Positions 48,701 through 62,612 are shown, numbered from the stretch's first letter. The stretch is DNA of 64,000 nucleotides from Tetranychus cinnabarinus (GCA_022266195.1 WHVY01000002.1:2371001-2435000); one strand, 5' to 3'. Notes: generated by a model not told the origin, from the letters alone. Numbers and translations: made by a program.

Positions 48701-51700
48701 TCAATTATTTAAATCTGAAGTGAACGAACAGAACGGCGAACTTGTTTGAATTTGAAATTTTCTTTCAAAGATTTTTTCTTCAAATCTTGACTCAAAAGTT
48801 ATCGGTTTCAACAGAAAACTGAATTTTGGAAAAATCTGAACTCGGGAGGAAACTTTGCATTTTTTACGTTCTTTGTTTTTTACTGTTTGGTGAACATTGC
48901 ATTTTTGTTAAGAATATTTTGAATCTTTTCGTTTAGTTAAGTTTAATTTGAAGATTCATTAATTCAATCGCTTGACTCATCTTCTGGTTGAAATGAAATT
49001 CAATAAACTTGAAATTGCTTTGAAATGAAGTTCTAATCAAGTCTGAGTGAGAATCAAAAGTGTTCAAAGGGAGCATTTTTCTCTCTCACAACTCAACTCT
49101 ACAGGGAATCTGAAGGAAAAATTCATGAAAATTGTATTTTTTCTGAAAGACTCGGCATAAAAAAACATTTTCTCGCCCATTCAAGCTCCATTAAATTTAT
49201 CATTTATCTGTTTTCTTCTCTCACAGACAAAATTATCTTTCATTCCATGAAATCAAAATGGCAATTCGATGCAACTTGGGAAATGTTGTTGTTTAAAAGA
49301 AAAATGTTTCAACAATTTTTTTCGATTTCTCACAGAGAAATGAATGAATAATTTGAGCAAAAAAAGGTAAGCAATTGGTTCAAAACATTGACTCATTTGA
49401 TCGAGTCTTTGGCAAATGCTAGCAACTGACTGAAACTTAACTAGACAAGAATAAAAGTAAATCCCAAAGCTATCGAGTTACATTCAATTTCGAGTTTTAA
49501 TATTTTTCTTTCTCTCCCATTCTTCCAATTATATTTCCACTTTCAACTTGATCGCTTGTTTGGCTTTTCTCGTGCCAATTATTTGAGCAACTTTTCCTTC
49601 TTACTTCATCATTTACCTTTACCATCATTATCATCACCTCCCAGTGTGATACAAACCAGAAAAGAAGAAAAACTTCATCCTTCTGTTTTTTTTCTTTCTT
49701 TTCCATTCGTTTTTTCTTGAAAAGAATAAAACATTGAAACTGAAAATTTTGTTCCATTCTTTATCAACTTTATCATCATTAATGAACTTTCATTTTTCAA
49801 TGTCGATCAAGTGAAAAGAAATGCTGTTCAAGAAGAAAAGGTAAACTCAAAGAGTAAAACGAAATTGGTAAAAGAATAAAGTGAGAAAATCTTTTATTGA
49901 GTAAAAATGGTTTTCTTCTGTTGGTCAAGTAAAATAATAATTTTCATTTTGTTGAAATTAAATTTTCCAACCATCAAATGGGAATCTAAAGCAACTGTGA
50001 ACAATCCAAAGGTTAAACGATTGAATCAATTGAATAAAAGATAAAAGTTATAATGATAAGAAGAGCAAATATTAAAGTCAATTTTTACTCCACCAACTTT
50101 GAGTAACTAAAGTTTTGACCCAAAATGTTATCACTTTTATTTATTGTCTTTTACGCTCATCCTTTTCCATGAGAATTGCGTTCTCATTTCATTCCCTCAT
50201 TCATCATTAAATGAGTAAAAAAAAATTCTTTTTTCCAATTTCTTCATTCTCACCTTTCTCCAAGGTAACCAAGGTAATTTGCTGGGAAGGTTCTGATGAA
50301 CCAAGAGCATTCTTGGCAATCACTCGAATCTCATAGTTGGTTGTTGCCTTGAGATTTTCAAGTGTAAGTGAAGTCGATAAACTTGAATCGCGAGATTCGC
50401 TCACTTTTGAACTCCATCCCGAGGAACCCGTTGAACGATATTGCACAATATATTCAATGATTGGCGAGTTTCCATTATAAGGTTCACTCCAAGTCAATAA
50501 AACAGAATCACTTTTAATCTCATTCAGGTTTAAATTTATCGGAGTCTCTGGTGGTTCTTGAACAATCAATCGAAACGTTTTCTCGGCTGAACCATACAAG
50601 TTGGTTGATGTACAGGTAAACAAGGCTGAATCACTTCTATCGACCACACCAATGGCCAATATCGAACCCGAAGCAAAATTTTCTTGTGAACTTTTCTTAT
50701 TCTCATCCAATCTATACCGACCTCCAATCATCAATTGATCCAAATCAATGTCATCCTTTTTCCATTGATACACAATCGGCTCATCACCTGAAGCATTGCA
50801 CGATAAACTCAGAGAATCTCCTTTCTTTACAATTTTCGACACAAAAGTTGAATCGAAAATGGGCGGACCTGAAAGGTAAAAGAAAAATGTAAAATTCTGA
50901 AAATTTCAACATCGAAAATGATATTCCATCAAAAGCAATTAACAGATAAAACCATTTCATCTCTTGATTACCCTGCAAAGGAAAACAATTCATCAAACAA
51001 TTAAACTTGTAATCTCATTATAAAATAATCTTATAATTCCAAATTGAATATAAAAAAGAAATTCAATTCATTTCAACATTTTTCACTTTTTCCATTTCAA
51101 ATTATTCCAAATTGTTATAAAGAGTTGAAATTTATTATTTTGTGTAAAACATAATCTTATAAAAAAATCTCATTTGTTTCGAAAGAAAGAAAAAGTTATT
51201 TTTTTCTATTCATAAAAAAACACTCCCAGCCACTTGGAATGATAATTCTGTGTCCATTAAATAATAATAAGACTTGCGTGATTATTTTCAACGTGAAAAG
51301 GAATCAACAGTAAAGAACAAAAAAATGAACTTATCCATCACTTTTCATGTTAAACATATTTTTGAATCCAACTTGTTATCCAAACTCAGGTTATGACATT
51401 TTACTTGAGATAAAATGATAAATAAGATGCAATAAATTGCTTAAACTTTCCATTCCTTACCTGGTTTAATAGGGATTTTCAACCTTTCCCTTCCCTGTTG
51501 AATTTGAATATCATTATTCAGCACATTTTTACTCCCTGTAATACCCGATGAGACTTAAGGTTATCAGATGAAAAAGAGAATAAAAGTTGAAATTCAATTT
51601 GGCAAATATTGTTTTCCTTCCCTGTTACCTCCCTTAACCTTAAGAATAATAAAAAATGTTATCAATTATTAAATGTAATTTTATCATTTACTTTACAATT

Positions 51701-54700
51701 TTTATTGCATATATTAATAGCTTTATCAAATATCCAAGTTTAAACTTTTAGCATTTAGTTTGGAAACTTGAATGAAGATTAAAAACAAAAGTTTTTCCAG
51801 TTAAACGGTAAATGGTGATTATGATGATGATGTCAATGAAGATAATTGAGAAATCTGTGAATCATTTAAATTCTATTTTCGTTTTCACCTTTCTTCTCTT
51901 TTCATTCACTTAAAAGTAAATGAGGAAAAAAATTGGATTACATTCGAAATTTGAATAAGTCTTTTCAACTAAATTTTTTCCTCACTCATCTTCATCGTTT
52001 ACATCATCTTCAGTTTATTTATCCATTTACTTTGAAATGCTATCAACCTTTTCTCCTTCAATTTTCATTCCAAGACTTTTCTGTTCATTCAATTGTCTTA
52101 TTTTCCATTCTTTTTTTTTCAATTCAACTTTTCTTCACTTTAATCATCCATCTTCTCATGATATTGGATTTCACGACAAAAAAATATAAGTTGAATATTA
52201 GAATTGACTTGGAAGGAAAAATAATCTTTTAAACGATCAACGATAAAATCACTCCCAGTCATCAATTAAGTGAATTCAAAATTCCTCAGCATTCTCATTG
52301 AATGTGACGAGTGAAACATTCCTTGCAATAAGACAAAAGAAAAGCTATTTTTAGTCGACTTTTCTAAATTTTGATATTCTGCTTCGACGAAACAAATTGG
52401 AATAGCTAATTATCAGGAAAACCTTGAATGTATTATTTTCAGCATTGAATATCATTCTGCTGTTTGTCAAACCACCTAAAGCTACAATCTGCAGTTTCTT
52501 TGATAACTGGCTTTTAATAACCAAAGGCATTCTGGGAGTGATGCTGCAAGAAAAAGTTTATTAATAACAGTCTTTATTGATTTGTGTGTCATTATGAGTG
52601 TAATGCAGATGATGAGCTGAGAAGCTATAAGTAAGCGCACATGTTAAATGATGGAGTTTGGAGTGAAAATTATTATCATTTTTTCTGTTATTGTGCTTAT
52701 CGAAGCGTTCACAAAGTCAATTTGGTGAACCTTTATCAACAGTTTCGTTGGAAAAGTAGAGGCAACAATAACAATGGCAAGTGTGAGAGGAAAATAACAA
52801 TAACAATAATGACAGGCATAAAGCATATAATAACGATGAAAGTAATGATAATGATGATAATAGTGTCAATTGGTGAAAAATATCGTTCTATTGGTGAAAA
52901 TTAGGAGAAAAGGAAGGAAAACACAAACAAGAGAGTACAATTGATTGAACATTATCATGTCAAGAAATTAATTGTGTTTGAAACGAAAGAGACCAAAAGT
53001 TGCCTCTCAATGGAGTAAGAAAAAAAAGAGAATCGTAAAGCAATATTTATTCACTCCCAGGGAATAGTTTATGATGGTTTGGAAAAAAAGTGAAATAAAA
53101 GAGTTCGATTTGAATTGCTAATGAGTTGAATAGCAATTTGTCAGGAAATGAACATTATCATGTTTGTGAGCAAAAACACGATTAATAGGTTGTGCCAAAG
53201 TGCCAGTGAAAATTAACGAACCTCTTTTACAGGAAAAACACATTGAGATGAATTTTCTGTTAATTACTTTCTGTGGTTTACTTGATATTGATGTGAAACG
53301 ATTCAACTTACTGTGAGATTTTACGTTAATCACTTTACTCAATGCAGGATTGACTCCGTTTGTTGCTTGGCACATGTATTTGCCTGAATCAGATGATCCA
53401 ATTGATGAGATGAACAATGAACCATTCTCAAGAATATGCATGTGAGGATTGCTTATGATAGTTTTAAAAGTAGCTTTGGCTTCGTTGGAATCGAGTTCTT
53501 CCTTTTTCCAACGAATCTGAGGCTCGGGGAATCCAGCTGCTTGACAATCAAGAATGACCTTTGCTCCATTGATGACTTCCAAGTCGACTGGTTCTTTGAT
53601 CCAAGTTGGTGAAACTAATGAAAGAAAAAATAGAATTTAAGTAAGTTCGTTGACGAAATCCAACGATATTTCCTGATACTCAGTGCACAGAACTTTATTT
53701 GACGTAAACTTGCTCAATATCAACAATAAATAATTCACATAAAGGATAAACAAACTCAGATTCCACACACTTTTATGATAACATTTACTCCCAGTTAGAT
53801 TTATGATAATTTCAATCGAATTATTAGTTTCTAAAAACTTTGGTATTTAGTCAGAAATTTTATATCTTTAGTCGAGGTCATAAGAATTCCACCAAAATCA
53901 CCAAAATTGACATTTGAGTAGTTAAATAGTGTGAGCTATCAGCGTGAGTTGGTAATTTATTGCTTTACCAATTTTAAATTATCGAGTTTCAAAATTCTAT
54001 AACTTATTTACTCTAATCTATTGAATGGATTGAAAATGAATTTCAAGATGGGCAATCATTCCTGGTGATAACTTGAACACTATAGAGCTGTATAAGATGA
54101 GAGTTTGGATTTCGAGTGAAAACTGAAACTGAAATATTTGAGGCTGTCAGAAGTTCAAAGCATTACAGGTAACAAACGAATTGAGAAGTTTCATTCTTGT
54201 TCAAATTCTCAGCTTTTCCATAAAATATGAGTCAATTTATTTATTTGTCACCTTTACCAAGAATATTGTTCAAAATGCTCGAGACAATAACTTGACAATG
54301 GCAAAATTAATGTTATCAATGGAAAAAAAGAAAGAGCAAAAATTTTCAGCATTCTTCAAAACTCTAAACTATGATAATAGATAATTGATAGCAAACTGGG
54401 AGTGAGAAACGGATAAAGTTATTATGCAATTTTCCCAACTTTTTGCTACTATTTATTGTTTCTGTCAATCATTTGGAATCCCTGATGAGCAGGGAAGAAG
54501 TTCTAAGAATTTGGAATCTCAATTGGTTGTTACAATTTTGAAATTGTTTGACACTTTACTGACCACAAGAATGGTAAATATTTGCCTTTCCCAGGAAACA
54601 AAGGAACTACGGAAAGTGAAGCAAATAAAATATCAATCAAAAATCTGCAGAAAAAAAATATTCTTCAGTTTAAATTCATTCGCATGGTTCCGGCTGAAGT

Positions 54701-57700
54701 CCTAAAAAATTGAAGTATTTTCCTGCAAATAATAACTGACGAATTAAAGACAGTTCAAGAAAAAAATATTAAACTTGGAAGCTGGGAGTGTAATTTCACT
54801 CCCAGTTAATTTTCAACTCCCAAGCGTATTGATTTGAAATGGACAAAATTGCAATTCTAATTGATGAGTTAATGAAGAGTTAAATGTGCAAGAATAAACA
54901 AAATGTCAAATTAAATGTAAAGTTTGTCCAATGAAACTGTTCAACTGCCGAGTTTAACCTTTCACCAACTTGACAATTGTTATTTCAACTCTTGTTAATG
55001 CCAAGACAAACTTGTGTTGTAAATGTTGGTGGAAAGTGAAAGAAGAAAAAAGTCAAGAAAAAAGTGCTGAGCTTGCGAATAAATCAGTGACTGGTAAAAG
55101 GCACAAGTGCTAATGTTGAGAGTTTTTAGTTGGAATAAAATGATGAGTCAAGTAAAAGAGATTGTTTAAGGTTTCAGTTTATTGCTTTTTGATTGATAAC
55201 CCTTGATTATGTGTGAGTAAGTTCGTATTTTTTTTCTTCACCAGAGAAAAGTAAAAGAATGAAAATATCCTTAATATGTGTCATTGAACAAGGATAAGTG
55301 TCGAGTTTTGTTTAGTCTTTTTTTTCGACAACACTTTTCTCTCCTCTCATAGACTTTTGAAACTGCAAAATCTTCATCTGTATATCAAATCGACAGTTTT
55401 GATTTGGCATTTGTTTTCAATTGAAAGAAATGAACTTTTCAATTCATTGAAAGAAAAAGTACTTGAAATTGATTGGATAAAGAAGAGATGATGGCGTTGA
55501 GGGATGAAAGAGATGATCTTATTTCGAGAAGAAAAAAATTATCGAAAAAAATGTCAAAAAAAAGACTGAAAAATTAGGAAAAATGAAAACTCATTAATCT
55601 TACTTTGAACCACAAAAGTTTCATCTCGAAATCCATCATCCAAAATCAGTAGATTTCGAAGAAAAGTTGATCTCAAGATTAAACCATTGGCTGATTAAAT
55701 TATTAAGCTTTCAATCTTTTCAGATCAATTGAATTCTCATGGATTAAAGTTGAATCAAGGTTTGAATGCAACAAATCTCGAGGCAATTTTTGTTAGTAAA
55801 ATTGATGGTAAAAAGGCAAACTTTAATTCGCTTTGCCATCATTTATCACAAAATGAAGGTAAAGGGAAAAGTTCGTAAAGAGTGTTCGAGTTTGACATAA
55901 ATTTTCATATTAAAGATCAATGAAGATATCAATGACTAACTGGTTTCAATTAAACTCATGTTGAGTGTGTCTGTGTGAGTTTGATCAATGTTACCGTTTG
56001 ATTAATGATTGAAATTGTTCAATGGACTGTTCACTTCAGGATCGAAGGAGATGAAGGGAAAAGCAACAATTGCAATGAATGTTGAAAGTTAATTGTTTCT
56101 GAGCAAGCTAACTATTAAATGTAATCTTCTATTGTTTTTTTCTTCTTTCTCTTCTTTCTTTTCTTTTCTTTCACTTTCCCCAGTTTTGCTTGTTCTTGAC
56201 TGGCAATTTGATTCAGAGTATATAATGGATGGATACATGAAGAGGAAGGAAGGACAAAACACAGATGAAGCCAAAAGAATTAGAAGAAGAAGAAGATTGT
56301 TTCAGTGAAAGGCAAGAAAAAAGAAAAGTTAATTATCTCATTTTTTTCTTTCTTTTACATTCTCCCTTCATGTTGTTTCTGGTTGTATTTACATGTGTTT
56401 GTGTCTAAGTTTTTGACAAACAATTTCAACTTACCTTTGACTATCATTTCAGCAGTAAAGTTGACACTGGCTGCTGAATTGGATGCTAGACAAGTGTAAT
56501 TACCAGTGTGTTGGGTTGTTAATGATTGAAAGGTTATCGTTGATGTAAAGCTATTGAGCATCTCGATTCGAGTGCCGAACCCATTTGAATCCAATTTGAC
56601 TCCATTCTTGTACCAATCAATGTATATTGGTCCATCACCTGAACTGACTGTGCAAAAGGCGACATTTCTCATTCCTTCTTCCATGTCTTTTGGAAATGAG
56701 AATGGGTCGATTCGAGGTCCAACTAGTTAAAAAAATTGAAATGCATTTTCGATTAAATGGAATGGATTAAATTAAAAGAGCGAATTTTCAAGTCGATGAT
56801 GGGATTTTTTTTCTATTCTTTGCTTTCATGGTAAAGTTTACACATTTTGAAGAATCAAAATTTAGCCACTTTATGGCTATTTGATGCTCAACTGTCAGAA
56901 TTTTGAGAGTTACAAAGCTGCTCAACTAGAAATTTGTGACAATTTAATCAGTCAATCTATTCCAGTCTTTCAGTGAATTCCCAACAACTCTGTCGAATAT
57001 TATTTGCACAACCAATTTGAATCATTTTTGACGTTGAAAAAATTCCTTTACAAAAAATTTCTATTCAACAGTTCATGAACAAGGCTCAAAGCTTTCAAAC
57101 TTTTTATTGAAAACCGATAAAGAAAATTTTTCTGCATCGATACCTCGCACCATAGCGTTGCCTTTTCGAACTTATTAAAACATCGAAACCAATATTTCCA
57201 AATTGGCTCAATCAATAAAATGTTTTGTATTGACGATCAAAGGTCACTCTGAGTTTCCACTCAATTTTTGGTAAAAAATTCTGATGAATAATTATAATGA
57301 AAGAATGAAAACTTGATGAGAATGAAATGTATCGAAAATGAGCGAGAAAAAATCATTCTGAGAATTTATTTCTTCTATTAGTTCGACTCCACCCATTCAA
57401 TTGTGAAGTATAGAAGCTAATAAATTTTGAAACCTTTATCCATGATAATGATCACAGCAAGTAGACAACATTAGCACCTTGAAAGATTGTTATTTTTGTT
57501 ATCATTATTTGTATCATTGGGAGTGAAAAATGAAAAGTAAAACTAAGATTTTCTCAACTTTATCAACTTGGAAGCAAGTTATTACATGAATTACAATAAC
57601 AGTAGAAAGAAAAGTTAAACTGCTGAAAAGTCATCTTCTTGGTCATCATTATCATCATCATTTTCCTGGAGAAATGTAAGTAGAGAAAGAGAAGAGAGAA

Positions 57701-60700
57701 AAATTGAAAGAAATAAATTCGCCTCATTTTCTCTCTCTTTTTTTTCCTGGAACTTTTCTCAAGTTTTACTGTAAAAATTTTAAGATGAAATATGATGTCA
57801 ATAAAGTTAAGTAGGAAGACAATATGAATTGTCGCCAGTTTCATTTTCAAGTTTCATTCTTTTTCTTATCTTCTCTTTCTCTCTTCTCTCTCAAGAGGCG
57901 AAAATATTTCTTCCAGACTTGGAAAACTTATTGCACTTATCAAGTGTTATCATTGAGCTTAATAACTGTTGGCTAGAAAACAGTAATAATGTTATTATAG
58001 TTTGCTATGAAAATGCTTCAATGAAAGTTCCAACACGCAACCCTGCTGAGAACATTTCATATTCTCATTTTTACTTTTCAATATGAAGGAGCATTTTTTA
58101 AAGAATGAGCGAAATTTGTTTTTATTTGCTCGAAATTGCATTTTGTCTTTTCAAATATTGATGATAAGCTGAATGATTTGAATTGTAGCGGATTGCATTG
58201 GAAGCTTCATTAATCATGATGTTTTGCGTTCTATCTGTTAATCTCTAACAATTGGTTTGTGTCGATGAAAAATGAATGATAATTTTGGACGAATTTTTAT
58301 TTGTTTGATTCAACAATGTTTGATCAGATAAATTTGGATAAATATTGTGTGATGAAAATCGAAAAACATGAATTATTGTTGACAGTGCCAAAGAGAGAAA
58401 TTGCATTCTCGCTGATATTGTTAAATAGTTACGTTGAGAGAAGAGTCGACGAACAAATTTGAGTAAGACATGAAGAAAAAAAAAGAGATTCAGATACAGT
58501 AAAAAATGTGATTGAGAGAAAAAAAAGTAATCACAAGAAGAAAAAAGAATCTGAAAACAAACAAATGATGATAAACTAACGCTTAGAAGATTAACATTCT
58601 TCATGAACTATAAACAGGCCTCAGCATGAATTTTTATTACACAAGAAAAGATGGAAGAAAAAGAGATGAGAAAAAGACGAGTAGTGTGAAGAAGAAGAAG
58701 ATAGAAATGAAAAAAATATTATCGATTACAACAGATTTACTCTAAATAAACCGATCAAAGAATCAAAGAAAAAAAGCTTGAAGATCGAAGAAAATTGTTT
58801 ACTGATAAACTAGATCTCAGAGAATCCTTCAGGTTGGATGTTGAAATGAAGATGATAAGTTGTTGATTGAGAAAAGAGAAAAAAAGAAAAGAAAAAAAAA
58901 TGTTGAGAAAAGTAAAGTTACCCTGATCAACAGTGCGATTGCAACCCAAGACGATGAACCCTTTAGGTTGACTGTTGACTCAAGGTTGGCCTCTTTGAGT
59001 GCAACTCGTAGAAGCAAGAAAATGTTCATTTAAACTCCATCATTACTTGACATTGAATTGTTGCTCTTTGACTCTTTTGCTTACCCATGATTTTGAGGAA
59101 ACTTTTCGATGAAATCTGTTGATGAGTTTGATGCTTTTTATACTCTGATCCTTTAAAATGACTCAACTGACAGGTATAATACCCTTCATCAACTTTACGA
59201 TTGACATTTTTCACCAATAGAGAGCCATTAGTAAATACTTCTTGTCGTCCATTACTCGGAACCATTTCATCATCTAAGGAGAACAAGAAGAAGAGACAAA
59301 AAAAAGTAAAAGTAAATAAAACATCGATGAGAGTGAGAAAACATTTACAAAGCATCATCAAGATGATAATGATGATAGAAATGAGATGGTAAAGAGAGGG
59401 CAAAAAAAGTGAAAATAAAGACAAAGAAAGTAGCGAGGAAAAAATGCAAAGGAAAAAAACGTTGCAGTGAAAAACATCAAATAAACATAAATCACTATTT
59501 TCGGTGCAACACTTCCTTTTCTTGTTTGTTGTGCCTTTTTTTGCTCGTTTCATTGTGTTTATCATTTTATGCTTTAGTAGATGAAGACAAGAATTGTATT
59601 ATAACTAAGCCATTCATCTCAATAAAAATTGTCCAATTTATCTTGTGCATTACATTTTCCTTGTTCAACTTCTTTTTAGCCATTTTATAAATATCAATAT
59701 CAATGAGAGGATGAAAGGGATGGTTAAGAGGCAGTGAAATGAGAAACAAAAAGAGCCCTGAAAAGATGAATGAAAGGTGAGGAGAGAACAGAAACAATTG
59801 TTTTTCTCTCTTCTCTTTAGGTTACCATCAATGAGAAAATTTACTCTTTTCCCTGTTTTATGAGTTATGACGTTGACGACTGGGAGTGAAAAATATCAAA
59901 TGTCTATTGATGCGTAAATGGAAGGAATTTTAAACGCGAAAGTGTTCAAGTTTTTCAAACAATAATTTCGTGCCATTTCATTCAAATCAACATGTTTGGA
60001 AATTGTTATCAATTTGATTTTCCAAAACTTTTCCATTTTTTAGAAAACTTTTGAAAACTTTTGAAGTTCATCAGTTGAGATTCAAGGAAATTCAGTTTCA
60101 TGTTCATTGCATTCGAGTTACTCAATTCAATCTAATAGCTTTTTGATAAACTAAATTTAAAATTGAACCGAAATTGGTTTGAGGTGAAAGTTTGAAAGAA
60201 AAGATTTCTTTTCCCTTTCGTTTTCCAAAGTATTCAGACTGATTTGACAGATAGTTATTTGTTCATTTTGCTGAGTGATGAGTGAATCAGGAAAAGAAAT
60301 GAAGAAAAAAAACTTCTTAGTGGAATCAAAAAAGAATCAACGATAATCTGGAAAAAATTGTTTTCTCTTTTTTCTCTCTATTCGCCTTTGTTCAATGTTG
60401 GCCTCATCTTTCCATGTCCACCCAAAGGATAGGAATTGAATAGTGTTGTGAGAAAGATGTTGCCAAAGAAGATCAGTTGAAAGGAAAACACAAAAATGTA
60501 TCAAAAAAAAGTTGAAAATGAAACAAACTAAAGTTGTAAAGAAGGTAAAGAAAGAAAAGGAAACAATTTTGATCTGTTAAAAATCGTTAACGTTTTCCTT
60601 GTAAAAAGACTCAACTGTCTTTACATGAGTGACTCCAAGGTGAGTAGATGAAGCAATATGTTTGAATGTATTTTTGGTTCACCTTGTTTTCACTTGTATT

Positions 60701-62612
60701 TGCTTTTGATGAGCAAGAAAAGAGAAGAATAAAAAAAAGTAAAAAATATTTCTTTTCAATTTTCTTCTGCTATTCCAAGTTTTTTCGATTCTTTACAAGC
60801 TTCACTGATTCTTATCTTCATGATCAACATCTCTGTTTCCCTTGATGATAACCTGGTGATAACCAATTGCAATCTTTAATTTTATCCAGTCAACAGTTGA
60901 CTCAGTTATTCCAACAACTGAAGCCTCGAGGCTTCTTTTCCGGCCAACCGGTTCTTCGATTAACAGTTGATTAACTTTACAATGAAAAGTAAATTTCAAG
61001 ATAAACATAGAGAAAACACTAAATCCATAGAATTTTCGATAATCCAAAATCTTTTCCAAACTAATCATTTTCTTTATTTTCATACGAAATTCGGTCTCGA
61101 TCAACAGAATTGTCCATTTCTCGACTTTTTCCAATTTGAATTATTTATTTGCCAACATTAAATCTCAGATTAATTGTCTTAATAGAACATTTTGTTCCAA
61201 GAATTTTCATGTTATCTGATGAAGAAATTAATGGCAATAATTTGTGTCGAGATGAGTGAAAAGCTCCATGAACCTTATCCTTAACCTTAGCACTTTTCTC
61301 ATTGAACCAAATGATAAACACTCGACAAAAATTCCAATCATTTTGTTGCGCAAAAAGCAGAAGAAAAAGTGACTCGATTTGAGAAGATTTTTCTTCATCT
61401 TTTTTCCTTCATATTGACTCGACTCAACAACAGGCAACAAGCATGTCGACTCATCGTATTTACTCTATCACATTCCCAGTAATAATGGACCAACAAAAAG
61501 CGAACCCAAAAGTCAGGCAAACATGAGAATAAAAACATTTCAAGAGAAGAAGAGAAAAAAACTCTTCAAGTGACCCTCCATTTCATTCCATCTCATCTTT
61601 ATATGATATGAAAAACAAAAACTATCATTGGATAATATCTTGAATGAGAAGATGAAAAAGAAGAAAAAATAGCTTTCTATTCATCGTTATCCACCAATAA
61701 TCACATCCTTTTGACTGGTGCTTTCGAGAAGAGAGAGATGAAGAAGAAAAGGCATTTCTCATTTCACTACTTTTATCCTTTATCTTTACATCATCACAGT
61801 GTTTTTCCTTCTCTTCTTCATTCTCTTATTCAGAATTTTATCTGCAAAAACTAAATAATGTGAGAGCTGCAAGATGAAACAAAAAGCCACCAACAAGCCT
61901 ACTCAATCACTGTTATCATGTTTCCATTAACATTTCTTATTTATTCATTATTCCAATTCAATCCAATAACATTCCTATTCCTCGATTCAATTTACTCTAT
62001 TCATTTGCCTCTGTAAACCACTCATCATACTCATCAAGCAAAGACACTGGATAATGTTGTCAGATAGATAAAGACTGTCCAGTCGACGAACGTTGAAAAA
62101 AAGAAAAAAAAGCAATTTATATCTGGAGATAAGTCACGAATCTTTGAATTCATTTATGCTTTTACTTTTCACTTTACGCCATAATAAACATGAGACTTTC
62201 ATACCTTTCAACCAGCTAACCTCACCATAAGGATAGCCATAGACTGGACAATAGAACCAAACATTGTCACCTTCCAGTGCGGTTCGGTTTTCAAGTGGCT
62301 TAATTCCAGGTTCTCCATAGACGTTGATTCGCCTTGAATGGGTCACTTTACCAGCCGTGTTGGAAGCAATACATTGATACAAACCCGAATCTTCGGTTCG
62401 AATGGAAGACACGTTGACATAGCTGGTAACCTTGTCCCGTTGACTTACATAGTCAGCATATCTGGTTCGATGGGAACTCTTGATGGGCTCATGGTCGAGG
62501 GTCCAAGTCACTTGAGGCAAGGGTCGACCACGAGCCGAGCAAATGAGGGAAAGAGAAGCTCCTGGTGACAACAGTTGATCAGTAAAAGTTTCAGTAAAAA
62601 TTGGTTCTTCAT
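39778..62612 (-). CDS. Dscam: Dscam-like immunoglobulin cell-adhesion receptor, 3' part
   Basis: Homophilic adhesion receptor family acting in axon guidance and, in arthropods, implicated in immunity. Exons, 5' to 3': 62205-62612, 59085-59273, 56435-56722, 53312-53614, optional 51461-51535, 50254-50868, 43290-43706, 42462-42644, 39778-40715. Every junction is phase 1, giving about 1137 aa with the optional exon. Domains in order: Ig5 and half of Ig6 (ending VSWLK), rest of Ig6, Ig7 (VGPRIDPFSF, HTGNYTCLASN), Ig8 (SGKYMCQATNG), Ig9 fused with FN1 (SALFTCTSTN, then WSEPYNGNSPIIEYIVQY), FN2, an FN5-like domain (GYLVFYRAEGKEW) and FN6 (YKRHGDREW, ATWYNLLMKAVNEAGS). Then comes a membrane segment (LNLILPILCGLGVLTLGLIVIC) and a cytoplasmic tail of about 160 aa. 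FN3, FN4 and Ig10 of canonical Dscam are not found. The N-terminal exons lie beyond 64000. Minus-strand AATAAA at 39638-39643. Confidence 0.88.
40809..41115. repeat. Cluster of eight ATCGAT palindromes, intron 3' of the FN5 exon
   Basis: ATCGAT occurs at 40809, 40834, 40856, 40982, 40996, 41002, 41022 and 41110, mostly within AATCGATT-like context. The density far exceeds what I see elsewhere in the window. The intron (40716-42461) otherwise holds nothing recognisable. Confidence 0.7.
42972..43212. repeat. Cluster of five AATCGATT motifs, intron 5' of the FN5 exon
   Basis: ATCGAT at 42972, 43002, 43027, 43172 and 43207, each inside AATCGATT, in the 645-bp intron between the exons at 42462-42644 and 43290-43706. 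With the cluster in the next intron it brackets one FNIII exon. Confidence 0.7.
43707..50253. other. Long Dscam intron (6.5 kb)
   Basis: I find no Ig, FNIII or other coding exon on the minus strand and no nested gene on the plus strand. It contains a diverged direct repeat (46085-46655), poly-pyrimidine tracts (for example 45355-45410), and CTGGGAGTG/CACTCCCAG-type motifs at 43932 (variant) and 44674. Confidence 0.5.
46085..46655. repeat. Diverged tandem direct repeat in a Dscam intron
   Basis: Two adjacent units of about 280 bp, near 46085-46360 and 46365-46655, share an ordered series of blocks: CCAAGACTA, AACAAGTCA versus CAGCAAGTCA, TGATGATCG versus TGATGGTTA, CATTTCGACTTCAGC versus CATTTCGATTTTAGC. 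Divergence is substantial, so the duplication is old. No coding potential seen. Confidence 0.55.
51461..51535 (-). other. Candidate 75-nt cassette exon between Ig8 and Ig9
   Basis: Bounded by ATTACAG|GGAG and CCAG|GTAAGG on the minus strand, open in the one frame that fits the phase-1 junctions on both sides, so it can be included or skipped without frame change. Inclusion adds a 25-residue basic linker (core NVLNNDIQIQQGRERLKIPI). Skipping gives a join, KSHSPPIFDS, that looks more like other Dscams. The acceptor pyrimidine tract is weak and its 5' edge overlaps a copy of the dispersed ACTCCC motif. Confidence 0.4.
54782..54805. promoter_or_regulatory. Inverted pair of the CACTCCCAG motif
   Basis: CTGGGAGTG (54782-54790) and its reverse complement CACTCCCAG (54797-54805) are separated by six bases and could form a 9-bp hairpin in RNA from either strand. 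It is the tightest pair of a motif dispersed through the Dscam-like locus. Exact copies start at 37975, 39239, 44674, 51221, 52250, 52532, 53052, 54396, 54782, 54797 and 59880; one-mismatch copies at 39226, 43932, 51530, 53786, 57517, 61471, 63768, 63791, 63941 and 63965. Confidence 0.6.

Noticed and set aside
58829..59029. Minus-strand frame next to the Ig6 exon as a further Dscam exon
   Set aside because: The Ig6 exon (59085-59273) already joins the Ig7 exon at 56722 in phase with the expected VGPRIDPF join; this frame has no Ig character and poor splice sites.
59026..59565. Long 179-codon minus-strand frame as one exon
   Set aside because: Only 59085-59273 has Ig6 character and fits both splice phases; the remainder is pyrimidine-rich intron read through.
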